A DNA stretch of 64,000 nucleotides, taken from contig CAYJLE010000007.1 in the NCBI GenBank assembly GCA_964370985.1, positions 1-64,000 of the forward strand, written 5' to 3'. Under the pieces are notes generated by a model. That model did no database searches. It saw only the letters and a program-made list of their open reading frames with translations, and had not been told where the DNA came from. Source of the DNA: JAHDVS01 sp964370985 (GTDB lineage Bacteria > Actinomycetota > Thermoleophilia > Gaiellales > Gaiellaceae). Numbering within the stretch: the stretch's first letter is position 1; every line of letters begins with the position of its first letter. Below, piece after piece: positions 33,080 to 41,618 of this stretch. The translations under genes and the position numbers were made by a program.

Positions 33080-34032
33080 CAGGAGCGGTTGTCGACGTAC
33101 CAGGCGATCGTGCGCTCGAGCCCGCGCTCGAACGAGGTTCGCGCCCGCCAGCCGAGCAGTCGTTCCGCCTTCTCCGTCGAGCCGATGTGCCGGTCGACCT
33201 GGCCGGGCCGCTCGTCGACGTGGGTCTTCAGCGACTCCGGCTTGTCGAGCCCGGCGAGCACGAGGTCCGCGATCGCGGCGACGGAGATGTCGACGCCCGT
33301 GGCGACGTTGATCACCTCGCCCGCAGCCACCTCCGGGCCAGCCTCGATTGCCGCCTCGATCGCCTCGGCGTCATCGTCCACGTACAGCCAGTCGCGACTG
33401 GCGAGGCCCCGCCCGTGGATCGTCAGCGGCCGGTTCGACAGCGCCTGGGTGATGAAGCGCGGGATCACCTTCTCGGGATGCTGGTAGGGCCCGTAGTTGT
33501 TGAACGGGCGGAGGATCACGATCGGCAGCTCGTAGGTGATCGCATACGCGTAGGCGAGGCGGTCGCCGCCCGTCTTGGTCGCCGCGTAGGGACTGCGCGG
33601 GTTGAGCGGGTGCTCCTCGTCCATCGGGTCGTGCTCGGAGCTGCCGTACACCTCGCTCGAGGAGATCAGGACGAACCGCTCGACGGGACTCTCGCGGATC
33701 GCGTCGAGCAGGATCTGCGTGCCCTCCACGTTCGTCGTCACGAACTCGGACGCACCCTCGAGGATCGACTTCTCGACGTGCGACTCGGCCGCCGCGTTGA
33801 CGATCACGTCGACGTCGGCGACCACGTCGCGGACGACCTCGGAGTCGCGGATGTCGCCGTGGACGAAGGAGAGCCGCTCGTGCCCGAGCACATCGGCGAG
33901 GTTGTCGGTGTTGCCGGCGTAGGTGAGCGCGTCGAGGGAGACCACCTCGTACGGCGTGCGGGCGAGCAGGTGGCGGATCACGTTCGAAGGGATGAACCCG
34001 CAGCCGCCGGTGACGAGGATCCGCTTCCTCAT
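33034..34032 (-). CDS. dTDP-glucose 4,6-dehydratase-like SDR
   Basis: 332 residues. The Rossmann loop reads TGGCGFIPSNVIRHLL, with Pro where most members have Gly. SLDALTYAGN, HGDIRDSEVV, ISSSEVYGSSEHDPMDEEHP and the catalytic YxxxK in SPYAATKTGGDRLAYAY follow; RPFNNYGPYQHPEKVIPRF is RmlB-like. It would make a 4-keto-6-deoxy sugar nucleotide for the neighbouring aminotransferase. The exact nucleotide (dTDP, UDP or GDP) is uncertain. ATGA overlap with the GT2 gene upstream. Confidence 0.85.
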   Translation of the reverse strand: MRKRILVTGGCGFIPSNVIRHLLARTPYEVVSLDALTYAGNTDNLADVLGHERLSFVHGDIRDSEVVRDVVADVDVIVNAAAESHVEKSILEGASEFVTTNVEGTQILLDAIRESPVERFVLISSSEVYGSSEHDPMDEEHPLNPRSPYAATKTGGDRLAYAYAITYELPIVILRPFNNYGPYQHPEKVIPRFITQALSNRPLTIHGRGLASRDWLYVDDDAEAIEAAIEAGPEVAAGEVINVATGVDISVAAIADLVLAGLDKPESLKTHVDERPGQVDRHIGSTEKAERLLGWRARTSFERGLERTIAWYVDNRSWWEPVLRAQADVFSS

Positions 34033-35021
34033 CGCCCGCCCGTGCCGGGGGCGCCGAGCTCTCGATCGACCGTGTACAGCGGCCGCCCCTCGACGTCGCG
34101 CTGAATGCGGTTCAGGTACTCGCCGACGAGCGCCATGATGAAGCCCTGGAGCCCGAGCACGCCGAGCACGAGCCCGGCGAGGAAGAGCAGGCCGGGGAAA
34201 TCGCCGCGGAGCGCCCAGACGACCACCGCCCAGGTCGCGACGGCGACGGCCGCGAGCGTGCAGGCGGCGCCGACGGCGATCCCGGCGACCTGGATCGGCC
34301 GGGGCCAGAAGCCGGCGAGGACGTGCAGCGCGAGCCGGGTCAGCCGCAGGGGGGAGTAGCGCGAGCGGTCGCGACGGGCGCGGTGCTCGAGGTCGACCTC
34401 GACGACGCTCGCACCGGTCGAGAGGACGAGCGCCTTCGTGAACTTCTGCTTGCCGATCGCGCCGAGCACGGGCTCGACCGCATCGCGCCTGTAGGCGTTG
34501 AAGGCGCAACCGAAGTCGGTGATCCCCGCACCGGTGAAGCGCCTGAGCATGCCGTTGATGAGCAGCGACGGCACCGTCCGACCCCACGAGTCCTCGCGGC
34601 TGATCCTCCGCCCGCTCGCGACGTCGGCGCCGGCCTCGACCGCCTCGATGAGCTTCGGCAGGTCGGCCGGGGAGTTCTGGAGGTCGCCGTCCATGGTGAC
34701 CACGATCTCGCCGCGCGCGCGGGCGATCCCCGCGTGCATGGCCGGATGCTGGCCGACGTTCCGCTTGAACCGGACCGCACGCAGGCGCGGCTCGTCGTGG
34801 TGGAGCCGCTCGACGACCCTCCAGGTGCCGTCGTGCGATCCGTCGTCCACGACGATCACCTCGAAGGGGCGGTCGAGCTCCGCGAGAGCGCGCAGCGCGA
34901 GCCGAACGACCTCCTCGACGGTCCGCTCCTCGTTGAAGACGGGGATGACGACGGAGACGTAGGGTGTGTCCGGGCCGGCGGCGGCGCCGACGGGACGAGA
35001 CACGAGCTCGATCTGCGTCAT
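34029..35021 (-). CDS. DPM1/GtrB-like membrane glycosyltransferase family 2
   Basis: 330 residues. YVSVVIPVFNEERTVEEVV, EVIVVDDGSHDGTWRVV, FKRNVGQHPAMHAGIARARG, TMDGDLQNSPADLP with the metal-binding aspartates, and ITDFGCAFNAYRRDAVEP. Two C-terminal membrane helices (about residues 230-300) are typical of GtrB-like transferases that load a sugar on polyprenyl phosphate. It is the first gene of a long minus-strand cluster. I chose the ATG at 35021; TAGCAT (about 35046-35051 on the minus strand) would give a leader of some 20 nt. A TTG at 35042 is possible. Confidence 0.88.
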   Translation of the reverse strand: MTQIELVSRPVGAAAGPDTPYVSVVIPVFNEERTVEEVVRLALRALAELDRPFEVIVVDDGSHDGTWRVVERLHHDEPRLRAVRFKRNVGQHPAMHAGIARARGEIVVTMDGDLQNSPADLPKLIEAVEAGADVASGRRISREDSWGRTVPSLLINGMLRRFTGAGITDFGCAFNAYRRDAVEPVLGAIGKQKFTKALVLSTGASVVEVDLEHRARRDRSRYSPLRLTRLALHVLAGFWPRPIQVAGIAVGAACTLAAVAVATWAVVVWALRGDFPGLLFLAGLVLGVLGLQGFIMALVGEYLNRIQRDVEGRPLYTVDRELGAPGTGGR

Positions 35022-35115
35022 GGTCGATTCACCGCTCGGCAAGCGATGCTACCAGCCGCCCCGCCGCTCACGGCGCGCTCGGCGACCGCCACCGAGCGCA
35101 TGGCACGCGCCGCTC

Positions 35116-35121
35116 TACACT
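35116..35121 (+). promoter_or_regulatory. -10 box TACACT, leaderless sulfotransferase
   Basis: TACACT ends 6 nt before the GTG at 35128. The same hexamer precedes the DUF354 gene at 59885. Confidence 0.5.
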
Positions 35122-35127
35122 GGCCGC

Positions 35128-36003
35128 GTGAGCCGCCCCAGGCCGCCCGGCCGCGATCCCACCGCCACCGCCAGCTGGCGTCTCGCGATGCGCTGGCGCG
35201 CAGCGACGCGCGCCAGTCGCGCTCTGCCCGACTTCCTCGTGCTCGGAGGCCAGCGGTGCGGCTCGACCTCGCTGTTCGCGATCGTCTGCGAGCACCCGCG
35301 GGTGCTCGCCCCGAGCCACAAGGAGCTGCACCACTTCGACCGGCCTCGCCACGGCGACCTGTCGTTCTACCGCCGTGCCTTCCCGTCGCGCGTGCACCTG
35401 CAGGCACGGGCGCGGCGGCTCTCGAGCCGGGTCCTCACGGGGGAGGCCACGACGTACTACCTGTTCCACCCGGCCGTGCCGCAGCGGGTCGCGCGGGCGC
35501 TGCCGGGCGTGCTCCTCGTCGCCATCCTGCGCGACCCGGTCGATCGCGCCTACTCCCACTACCAGCTCTCCGTCAGAGGCGGCCGCGAGACGCTGCCGTT
35601 CGAGGCGGCCCTGGACGCCGAGGCAGAGCGGCTCGCGGGCGAGGAGGAGCGGCTGGCCGCCGACCCCGCGTACGACAGCCCGGCCCACCGCCATCAGTCC
35701 TACGTCACGCGCGGCGTCTACCTGCCCCAGCTCGAGCGCTGGCACGCGTGCTTCCCGCCCGAGCGGCTGCTCGTCCTGCGCAGCGAAGACCTGTTCGAGC
35801 GCCCGGCCGAGACGGTGGCGCAGGTGACCGCCTTCCTCGGGCTGGACACCCACCCGGGGCCGCTGCCCTCGCCGCGTAACCGCGTCACCTACGAGCACAT
35901 GGAGCCCGCCACCCGCGAGCGACTCCGGCGCGTGTTCGAGGAGCCGAACCGCAGGCTCGAGACGTACCTCGGCCGGGAGCTCGGCTGGCAGCGGCCCGGC
36001 TGA
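35128..36003 (+). CDS. Sulfotransferase (1)
   Basis: 291 residues. PAPS-dependent sulfotransferase with the 5'-phosphosulfate loop LVLGGQRCGSTSLFAI near residue 38 and the 3'-phosphate motif AILRDPVDRAYSHYQLS near 133. The pattern resembles the heparan-sulfate/NodH type (RDPVDRAYSHY), acting on carbohydrates. It is cytosolic, with no signal. GTG start, leaderless. It stands alone on the plus strand between two minus-strand gene groups of the polysaccharide region. Confidence 0.88.
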   Translation: MSRPRPPGRDPTATASWRLAMRWRAATRASRALPDFLVLGGQRCGSTSLFAIVCEHPRVLAPSHKELHHFDRPRHGDLSFYRRAFPSRVHLQARARRLSSRVLTGEATTYYLFHPAVPQRVARALPGVLLVAILRDPVDRAYSHYQLSVRGGRETLPFEAALDAEAERLAGEEERLAADPAYDSPAHRHQSYVTRGVYLPQLERWHACFPPERLLVLRSEDLFERPAETVAQVTAFLGLDTHPGPLPSPRNRVTYEHMEPATRERLRRVFEEPNRRLETYLGRELGWQRPG

Positions 36004-36012
36004 CGAACGGGC

Positions 36013-37512
36013 TTACGGAGCGTCGAGCTCGTCGACGGGCGCCGAGGCGCGAAGCCGCCGGCGGCGCTTCCACAGAGCGCGCAGCTCACTCAGGTCGGCC
36101 CGGCGCAGAGCGCCGGTGGCGACCAGCCCGAGTGGGTAGGCGGCCACGAGCGCGAAGCGCAGCCCGATCCCGAGCGCGCCCCGCTCCGGCACGACCCAGA
36201 CCGAGAGCGCGAGGAAGCCGAGCGTGACGGCGGCGACGCGCGCCACCCGCAGCCACTCGTAGGCGACCGGGTAGCTGCGCTGGGAGTTCACCCACTGGAG
36301 GCCGAACAGGAGCGCGTAGCCGATCACGGTCGTGATCCCGGCGCCGACGATCCCGTAGCGCGGGATGAACCAGAAGTTGAGCCCGACCGTGACCGCGCCC
36401 GCCGTCCCTGCAACGAGCGGCGTGACGCGCGTGCGCTTCGAGATCGTGACCCCCACGTTCACGATCAGGTAGGCGCCGTAGAGGAGGATCCCGCCGGCGA
36501 GCAACGGCACGACGAGCACCCCGTCGTGGGCGTCCTCGGGGAACGTGAGCAGGATGTAGGGGGCGGAGAGGAGCGTGACCGCCACGAGCCCCCAGCCCGC
36601 GACCATCGACCAGTACGTGAACACCTCCCGGTAGGTCTCCTTCGCGACCTCGTCGCCCTCCTCGCCCCTGACCGCGTGGGCGAACGGCGCCCACGCCGTC
36701 TGAAAGGCCCCGACGACGACCATCAGCGCCGCTGCGACGCGCCCGGCGGCTGCGTACTGGCCGAGCTCGACCGAGCCCGCGAGGCGCTGGATCTGGATCC
36801 GGTCGGCGAGGTTGAGCGCCCAGATCGCGAGGTTCGCGGGCATCAGCGGCAGCGAGAAGCGCAAGAGCTCGCCGAGCAGCTGGCGGTCGAAGCGCCCGAA
36901 GCCGACGGTGCGGCGGCGCGCGACGACGAGCCCCGCGTACACGGCGGCGGTGGCAGCGAAGTTCCCGACGAGCAGGCCGACGGCGCCCTGGTCGAGCCAG
37001 ACGACGAGGATCACCGTCAGCACGGCCGTCAGGGCAACGTTCAGGACCATCACCTGCACCCAGCGACCCGCCCGCCGCTCGATCCGGTAGATCCGGGCGA
37101 GAACGTCGTAGTTCATCGTCACCCAGAGCCCGAGCAGGCCCGCCGCGACGACGCCGCGGCTGACGTCGAGCAGCGCCGCGATCCGGTCGAGCAGGAGCGC
37201 GCCCGCGACGACGCCGGCGGTGGAGGTGACGAGCACGAATGCGAACACGGTGTGGATCACCGGCGACCAGTCGCCGTCGGGCGACTCGCCGAGGGTGAAG
37301 CGGGACATCGAAGCAACCATCCCGAGCCGCAGGACGATCGCGGCGACCGTGACGGCCGCGAGCACGAGCTCGGCGATGCCGAATGCCTCCGTCCCGGCAG
37401 CGGCCAGGTAGACGGGCACCAGGAAGAAGCCGGCGAGGCGGGCGAGGATCCCGCCGGAGCCGTACGTCAGCGACTGGCCGATGAGCGCGCGGTGGCGCCC
37501 GCCGCGGCTCAT
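36013..37512 (-). CDS. Polysaccharide flippase (Wzx-like, MOP family)
   Basis: 499 residues, about 14 membrane helices. The N-terminus LIGQSLTYGSGGILARLAGFFLVPVYL and the first loop are typical of polysaccharide transport proteins; DVLARIYRIERR, RFSLPLMPANLAIWALNLADR and FWFIPRYGIVGAGITTVIGYALLFG follow. It translocates lipid-linked repeat units to the outer leaflet for Wzy. ATGA overlap with the sulfotransferase gene upstream. Confidence 0.88.
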   Translation of the reverse strand: MSRGGRHRALIGQSLTYGSGGILARLAGFFLVPVYLAAAGTEAFGIAELVLAAVTVAAIVLRLGMVASMSRFTLGESPDGDWSPVIHTVFAFVLVTSTAGVVAGALLLDRIAALLDVSRGVVAAGLLGLWVTMNYDVLARIYRIERRAGRWVQVMVLNVALTAVLTVILVVWLDQGAVGLLVGNFAATAAVYAGLVVARRRTVGFGRFDRQLLGELLRFSLPLMPANLAIWALNLADRIQIQRLAGSVELGQYAAAGRVAAALMVVVGAFQTAWAPFAHAVRGEEGDEVAKETYREVFTYWSMVAGWGLVAVTLLSAPYILLTFPEDAHDGVLVVPLLAGGILLYGAYLIVNVGVTISKRTRVTPLVAGTAGAVTVGLNFWFIPRYGIVGAGITTVIGYALLFGLQWVNSQRSYPVAYEWLRVARVAAVTLGFLALSVWVVPERGALGIGLRFALVAAYPLGLVATGALRRADLSELRALWKRRRRLRASAPVDELDAP

Positions 37513-38366
37513 CCGCCCGGAATGTCGAGGAGCCGGGCCACGAGCGGGTCGCGGGGCGCCGACACGGAGCGGCGCCGGAGCCCGTAGCCGAAGGCGTGCG
37601 CCACCCGCTCGTAGCGCGCCTCGACGAGAGCGAGGTAGGCGCGCTTGCCGGGGTTGCGCTTGCGCAGCTGCCAGCGCTCGAAGTAGCGGTCGTTGACGTC
37701 CGCGCGCGGCGTCCGGTCGGCGGCGAAGTTGTCGGGGTTGACGCCGACCGCGGCCTGCCGTCCCGGCGCGTGATCCTCGAGCCCGACGAGCCGGAAGACG
37801 CGCCCGAGCACGCCGTCCAGGTCGGCGACGAGGTCCTCGTAGCGGACGAGCGCGACCGTGCGGAGGTGCGGGGCGTCCGCGAGCAGGATCCGGTGGGCGC
37901 GAGCCCAGTGCGCGAGCAGCTCGTGCGGCCGCTGGGCGCTCCATTTCTGCGTCGCGCAGGCCACGGCGATCGGGTGGCGGACGACGAACACGAATGCTGC
38001 GTCGGGGACGAGCGCCTGGAGGAAGCGGGAGATGACGATGTTCGGCGGCGACTTCTCGAGCAGCACGCGCCGCCCGAGATCCCAGTGCGGCTTCCATTCG
38101 GCGAGCACGCGCGCCCGGCTCTCGCCGGAGACGAGCGGGGAGGCCTCGGTCAGGTGGGCCTCCGGCAGAAACGCGAAGCGCCCCGCCTGCCGACCCTTGC
38201 TCGGGACCGGGTAGACGCTCTGGAGGTGCTGGCCCTCGTCGGCCGGGACACCGGTGCCCTCGAAGCCGCTCACCTCGGGGTGCTCCGCGAGCAGTCGGGC
38301 GAGCATCGTCGTGCCGCTGCGGTGGACGCCCCCGATGAAGAGGTGCCGGTGGGCGCTCGAGCTCAA
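37509..38366 (-). CDS. Sulfotransferase (2)
   Basis: 285 residues. HLFIGGVHRSGTTMLARLL is the phosphosulfate loop (residues 8-26), and FVFVVRHPIAVACATQKW near residue 125 the 3'-phosphate motif. LLEKSPPNIVISRFLQAL carries the lysine/serine pair. TTG start at 38366 in TTGA overlap with the next sulfotransferase; the overlap supports this rare start. It is clearly homologous to the upstream gene, about half of aligned residues agreeing by eye. Confidence 0.87.
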   Translation of the reverse strand: MSSSAHRHLFIGGVHRSGTTMLARLLAEHPEVSGFEGTGVPADEGQHLQSVYPVPSKGRQAGRFAFLPEAHLTEASPLVSGESRARVLAEWKPHWDLGRRVLLEKSPPNIVISRFLQALVPDAAFVFVVRHPIAVACATQKWSAQRPHELLAHWARAHRILLADAPHLRTVALVRYEDLVADLDGVLGRVFRLVGLEDHAPGRQAAVGVNPDNFAADRTPRADVNDRYFERWQLRKRNPGKRAYLALVEARYERVAHAFGYGLRRRSVSAPRDPLVARLLDIPGG

Positions 38367-39232
38367 GCCGCGCGCGCGGGCCGGTGGCCGGCGTCGGCCA
38401 GGCCGGGCAGCGGCAGGCTGGGGGCGGGGAGTGCCCCGGGGTCACGGAGGCTGTAGCCGAACGCGCGCACGCGCGCCTCGTAGCGGCGCTCGTAGAGCTC
38501 GTAGCGCAGGCGCCGGTGGACGGCGCCGCGGAGCTGGCGCCACTCGTCGAAGTACTTCTCGTTCACGCCGGTGCGAAGCGTCCGGTCGGCCTGGAAGTTG
38601 TCGGCGTTGACGCCCTCGGCCCGCTCGCGCCCGGGGGCGTGATCCTCGAGGCCGAGGAACGCGAACACGCGGCCGAGCTGGTAGTCGGGGTCGGCGACGA
38701 GGTCCTCGTAGCGCAGGGCGTGCAGCCGTCGGATCCTCGGCGCGTCCTCGACGAGCAGCTCGTGGGCCCGGAGCCAGTGCTCGATCAGAGACCACGGCTG
38801 GGTGTGGGGATCCCACTTGCGGGTCGCGAGCGCGTTCGGGATCGGGTGGCGGAACAGCACCACGAAGTACGAGTCCGGGAACAGCGCCTGGAGGAAGCGC
38901 GTGCGGATCACGTTCGGCGGGGACTTCTCGAGCAGATACGGGCACGTCGTGTCCCAGAAGCGCGACCATTCGGCGAACAGGGTGCGCCGGTTCTCGTCCG
39001 TGACGAGCGGCGAGCTCTCGGTGAGGCGGGCGGCCTCCCGGAACGCGAAGCGCCCCGCTTTGCTGTGGTAGATGTCGGACGGGTAGACGGACTGGTTGTG
39101 CTGCCCCTCGTTGGCTGGCCTCGGCGTGCCCGTGAGGGCGCTCACCTCGGGGTGCTCGCCGAGGTAGCGGTAGAGCATGGTCGTCCCGCTCCGCTGGAGC
39201 CCGCAGACAAACACGAAGCGATGGCCCTCCAA
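38363..39232 (-). CDS. Sulfotransferase (3)
   Basis: 289 residues. FVFVCGLQRSGTTMLYRYL holds the phosphosulfate loop and FVVLFRHPIPNALATRKW the 3'-phosphate motif. LEDHAPGRERAEGVNADNF matches the neighbour's segment almost exactly, so these two genes are tandem duplicates. The most probable start is the TTG at 39232, because the first conserved residues follow immediately; TACGAT lies 11 nt upstream. It is divergent from a GT4 gene across a 54-nt gap. Confidence 0.86.
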   Translation of the reverse strand: MEGHRFVFVCGLQRSGTTMLYRYLGEHPEVSALTGTPRPANEGQHNQSVYPSDIYHSKAGRFAFREAARLTESSPLVTDENRRTLFAEWSRFWDTTCPYLLEKSPPNVIRTRFLQALFPDSYFVVLFRHPIPNALATRKWDPHTQPWSLIEHWLRAHELLVEDAPRIRRLHALRYEDLVADPDYQLGRVFAFLGLEDHAPGRERAEGVNADNFQADRTLRTGVNEKYFDEWRQLRGAVHRRLRYELYERRYEARVRAFGYSLRDPGALPAPSLPLPGLADAGHRPARAA

Positions 39233-39272
39233 GACGATCGAGAATCGTACCAGCGCCTCTCGGGGGCTCTGG

Positions 39273-39278
39273 TAGCAT
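39273..39278 (+). promoter_or_regulatory. -10 box TAGCAT for the GT4 gene
   Basis: TAGCAT ends 8 nt before the GTG at 39287, inside the divergent gap shared with sulfotransferase 3. Confidence 0.45.
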
Positions 39279-39286
39279 CGGCCCGC

Positions 39287-40399
39287 GTGGCAGGAGCGAC
39301 GCTGTGCATACTTGCGGTCGCCGACTGCCAGTCGATCCACACGCTGCGCTGGGCGCGGCGTCTCGCCGACCGCGGGCACGAGCTCCATATCGTGTCGAAT
39401 CGCGTCGCCGTCCGGCCGGTGGACGTGGCCGGGATGCGCGTCTACGACATCCGCCGGCTCGACGCGACGACCCGCGTGCCCGGCCTGCGACGCTACCGCT
39501 TCGGGCCCGCCGTCCGTGCCCTCGCCCGGCGGGTCGGGGCCGACGTCGTCCACGCGCACGGCACCACCCCCTACGCGTGGTGGGCGGCGCTCGCGGACGT
39601 GCACCCGCTCGTCGTCAGCCCCTGGGGTCGCGACGTGCTCCTGGACGCCAAGACCGAGCCCGGGCGCAGCCGCTCCCGGGCCGCGTTCGCGGCCGCCGAC
39701 CTGATCATCGTCAACTCCGACGCGATCGCGCACGCGGCGATCGAAGCCGGCGCGAACGCCGAGCTGATCCGCCACGTGATCTGGCACACGAATCTCGACG
39801 GGTTCGAGCCCGACCGAGCCGACAAGGCCGCGCTCAAGCGGCGATTCGGCTGGCCGGACGACGCGGTGGTGATCCTGTCCCTGCGCAACCTCCAGGAGCG
39901 GACGAACGTCGATGTGCTCGTGCGCGCCTTCGACCGTGTGCGCCGCGAGGAGCCCCGCGCCCGGCTCCTGATCTCGGCCCGCGCGGGCACGCACCGCCCC
40001 GCGATCGAGCGGCTCGTCGAGGAGCTCCGGCTCGGCGATCTGGCCGCCTTCCACCGCGTCGACCCGGAGGGCCTGGCCGAGCTGGCCGCGTCCGGCGACA
40101 TCGTCGTGACCCTCGCGACGACCGACTCGTCCCCGTCGTCGCTGCTCGAGGCGATGGCGAGCGGTCAGCCACTCGTCGGTGGCTACTGCCCGTCGATCGA
40201 CGAGTGGATCGGGCAGGGCGAGGGCGCCGAGATGGTCGAGTGCCGCGACGAGGACGCGGTTACGGAGGCGCTGCTCCGGCTCGTCCGCGACCCCGAGCTA
40301 CGCCGCTCCTACGGTGAGCGCAACGCCCGGGTGACGCGGGAGCGGGTGTCCGAGACCGGCCCGGTGCTCGAGGCCCTCTACCGCGGCCTCGCTCGGTAG
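39287..40399 (+). CDS. Glycosyltransferase family 4
   Basis: 370 residues, GT-B. N-terminal ILAVADCQSIHTLRWARRL; ADVVHAHGTTPYAWWAAL; VVSPWGRDVLL; C-terminal domain with VVILSLRNLQERTNVDVLV, AFHRVDPEGLAELAASGDIVV and the donor site TDSSPSSLLEAMASGQPLV (the E-x7-E-type region). It probably adds a sugar in polysaccharide assembly. GTG start, apparently leaderless; the ATP-grasp gene follows within 12 nt. Confidence 0.88.
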   Translation: MAGATLCILAVADCQSIHTLRWARRLADRGHELHIVSNRVAVRPVDVAGMRVYDIRRLDATTRVPGLRRYRFGPAVRALARRVGADVVHAHGTTPYAWWAALADVHPLVVSPWGRDVLLDAKTEPGRSRSRAAFAAADLIIVNSDAIAHAAIEAGANAELIRHVIWHTNLDGFEPDRADKAALKRRFGWPDDAVVILSLRNLQERTNVDVLVRAFDRVRREEPRARLLISARAGTHRPAIERLVEELRLGDLAAFHRVDPEGLAELAASGDIVVTLATTDSSPSSLLEAMASGQPLVGGYCPSIDEWIGQGEGAEMVECRDEDAVTEALLRLVRDPELRRSYGERNARVTRERVSETGPVLEALYRGLAR

Positions 40400-40411
40400 G
40401 CTGGCGGCGCC

Positions 40412-41446
40412 ATGCGGCCCCTCTGCGTTCTGGTCACCGCGTCGGGCGCCCCCGGCACGGCCGCGCTCCTGCGGGCGCTGAGGGAGAACGGCGAGCGCCA
40501 GATCCGGCTCGTCGGCTGCGACATGGCCGAGCGCGCGATCGGGCGCCACCTCTGCGACGCGTTCCAGCGGGTACCGCCGGGCTCGAGCCCCCTGTTCGCG
40601 TCGGCCGTGCTCGAGCTCTCGCGCCGCGAGCGGGTCGACGCGGTGCTGCCCCAGTCCTCGCACGACCTCGCGGGCCTCGCGGCGGCCCGCCCCGACTTCG
40701 CGAGCGAGGGGATCGCGGTGCTCGTCTCGAGCCCGCAGGCGGTCGCGACCGCGGACGACAAGGCCGCCTGCTACGAGCTGCTCGACGGGATCGGCGTCCG
40801 CGTGCCGCGATGGCGCCGCGTCCAGGGCGGGCGCGAGCTCACCCGCGCGGCGGCGGCGCTCGGGTACCCGGGCGAGCCCGTGTGCTTCAAGCCCGTGCGG
40901 AGCTCCGGCTCGCGCGGCTTCCGGGTGCTCGACGCGACGCTCGACCGGCTCGACCAGCTCCTCCACGAGCGCCCGGGCAGCCTCGCCATGCGGCTCGAGG
41001 AGGTCGTCGAGCTGCTCCCGGAGGTCGGCGGCGACGAGCTGCTCGTGATGGAGTACGTCGAGGGCGAGGAGCGGACGATCGACGGGATCGCGCTCGGCGG
41101 CAGGCTCCTGCTTGGCCATCCCAAGACGCGCGAGGCGATGCGCGCCGGACTCGCGATGTTCTTCCGAACCCTCCACGACGACGGCCTGATGGAGGTTGCA
41201 CGACGGGCCGTGGCGGGCCTCGGGCTCGACCACTTCTTCAACGTCCAGCTCAAGGGCGACGCCGTGATCGAGGTCAACCCGCGCATCTCGACGATCGTCT
41301 ACCAGGACGATCTGAACCTCCCCTACCTCGGGCTGAAGCACGCGCTCGGCGAGATCGACGCCGAGGAGCTCACCCTCCTCGCCCGCCGCGTGCGCCCGAC
41401 GCGGCGCGCGCTTCGCTTCTTCGACCAGCTCGAATGGGACGAGTAG
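40412..41446 (+). CDS. ATP-grasp ligase (3), carbamoyl-phosphate-synthase-like
   Basis: 344 residues. N-terminal VLVTASGAPGTAALLRALREN and IRLVGCDMAERAIGRHLCD form the pre-ATP-grasp domain; the core has GEPVCFKPVRSSGSRGFRV, LLVMEYVEGEERTIDGIAL and FNVQLKGDAVIEVNPRISTI, with the metal-binding EVNPR. The amide- or ester-forming substrate is unknown. The ATG start has TAGGCT (40397-40402) overlapping the stop of the GT4 gene, 9 nt upstream. A perfect 20-nt palindrome follows the stop. Confidence 0.82.
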   Translation: MRPLCVLVTASGAPGTAALLRALRENGERQIRLVGCDMAERAIGRHLCDAFQRVPPGSSPLFASAVLELSRRERVDAVLPQSSHDLAGLAAARPDFASEGIAVLVSSPQAVATADDKAACYELLDGIGVRVPRWRRVQGGRELTRAAAALGYPGEPVCFKPVRSSGSRGFRVLDATLDRLDQLLHERPGSLAMRLEEVVELLPEVGGDELLVMEYVEGEERTIDGIALGGRLLLGHPKTREAMRAGLAMFFRTLHDDGLMEVARRAVAGLGLDHFFNVQLKGDAVIEVNPRISTIVYQDDLNLPYLGLKHALGEIDAEELTLLARRVRPTRRALRFFDQLEWDE

Positions 41447-41465
41447 GGCGGGTCATGACCCGCCC
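41446..41465 (+). terminator. Perfect palindrome after the ATP-grasp gene
   Basis: GGGCGGGTCA at 41446-41455 is followed at once by its complement TGACCCGCCC to 41465, beginning in the stop codon. It is a strong terminator-type stem with no loop bases to spare. The rest of the gap to 41618 has a small GCGGT/ACCGC hairpin near 41514-41533 and an AGGAGGAG-like purine tract near 41556 that is too far from the ATG to act as ribosome site. Confidence 0.55.
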
Positions 41466-41618
41466 CTACGGCGACAGCGCCCTGAGGCCCGGCCGGCCCT
41501 TTAGCGGTCTGTTAGGGAACCGCCGCGGGGCCTCCCGCTCCTGCTACACCTTAGGAGGAGTCCAGCCGTCACGCTTGAACGGGGCCGGAGGGTCGCTTCC
41601 CGCCGGCCTCCCCGTGCC

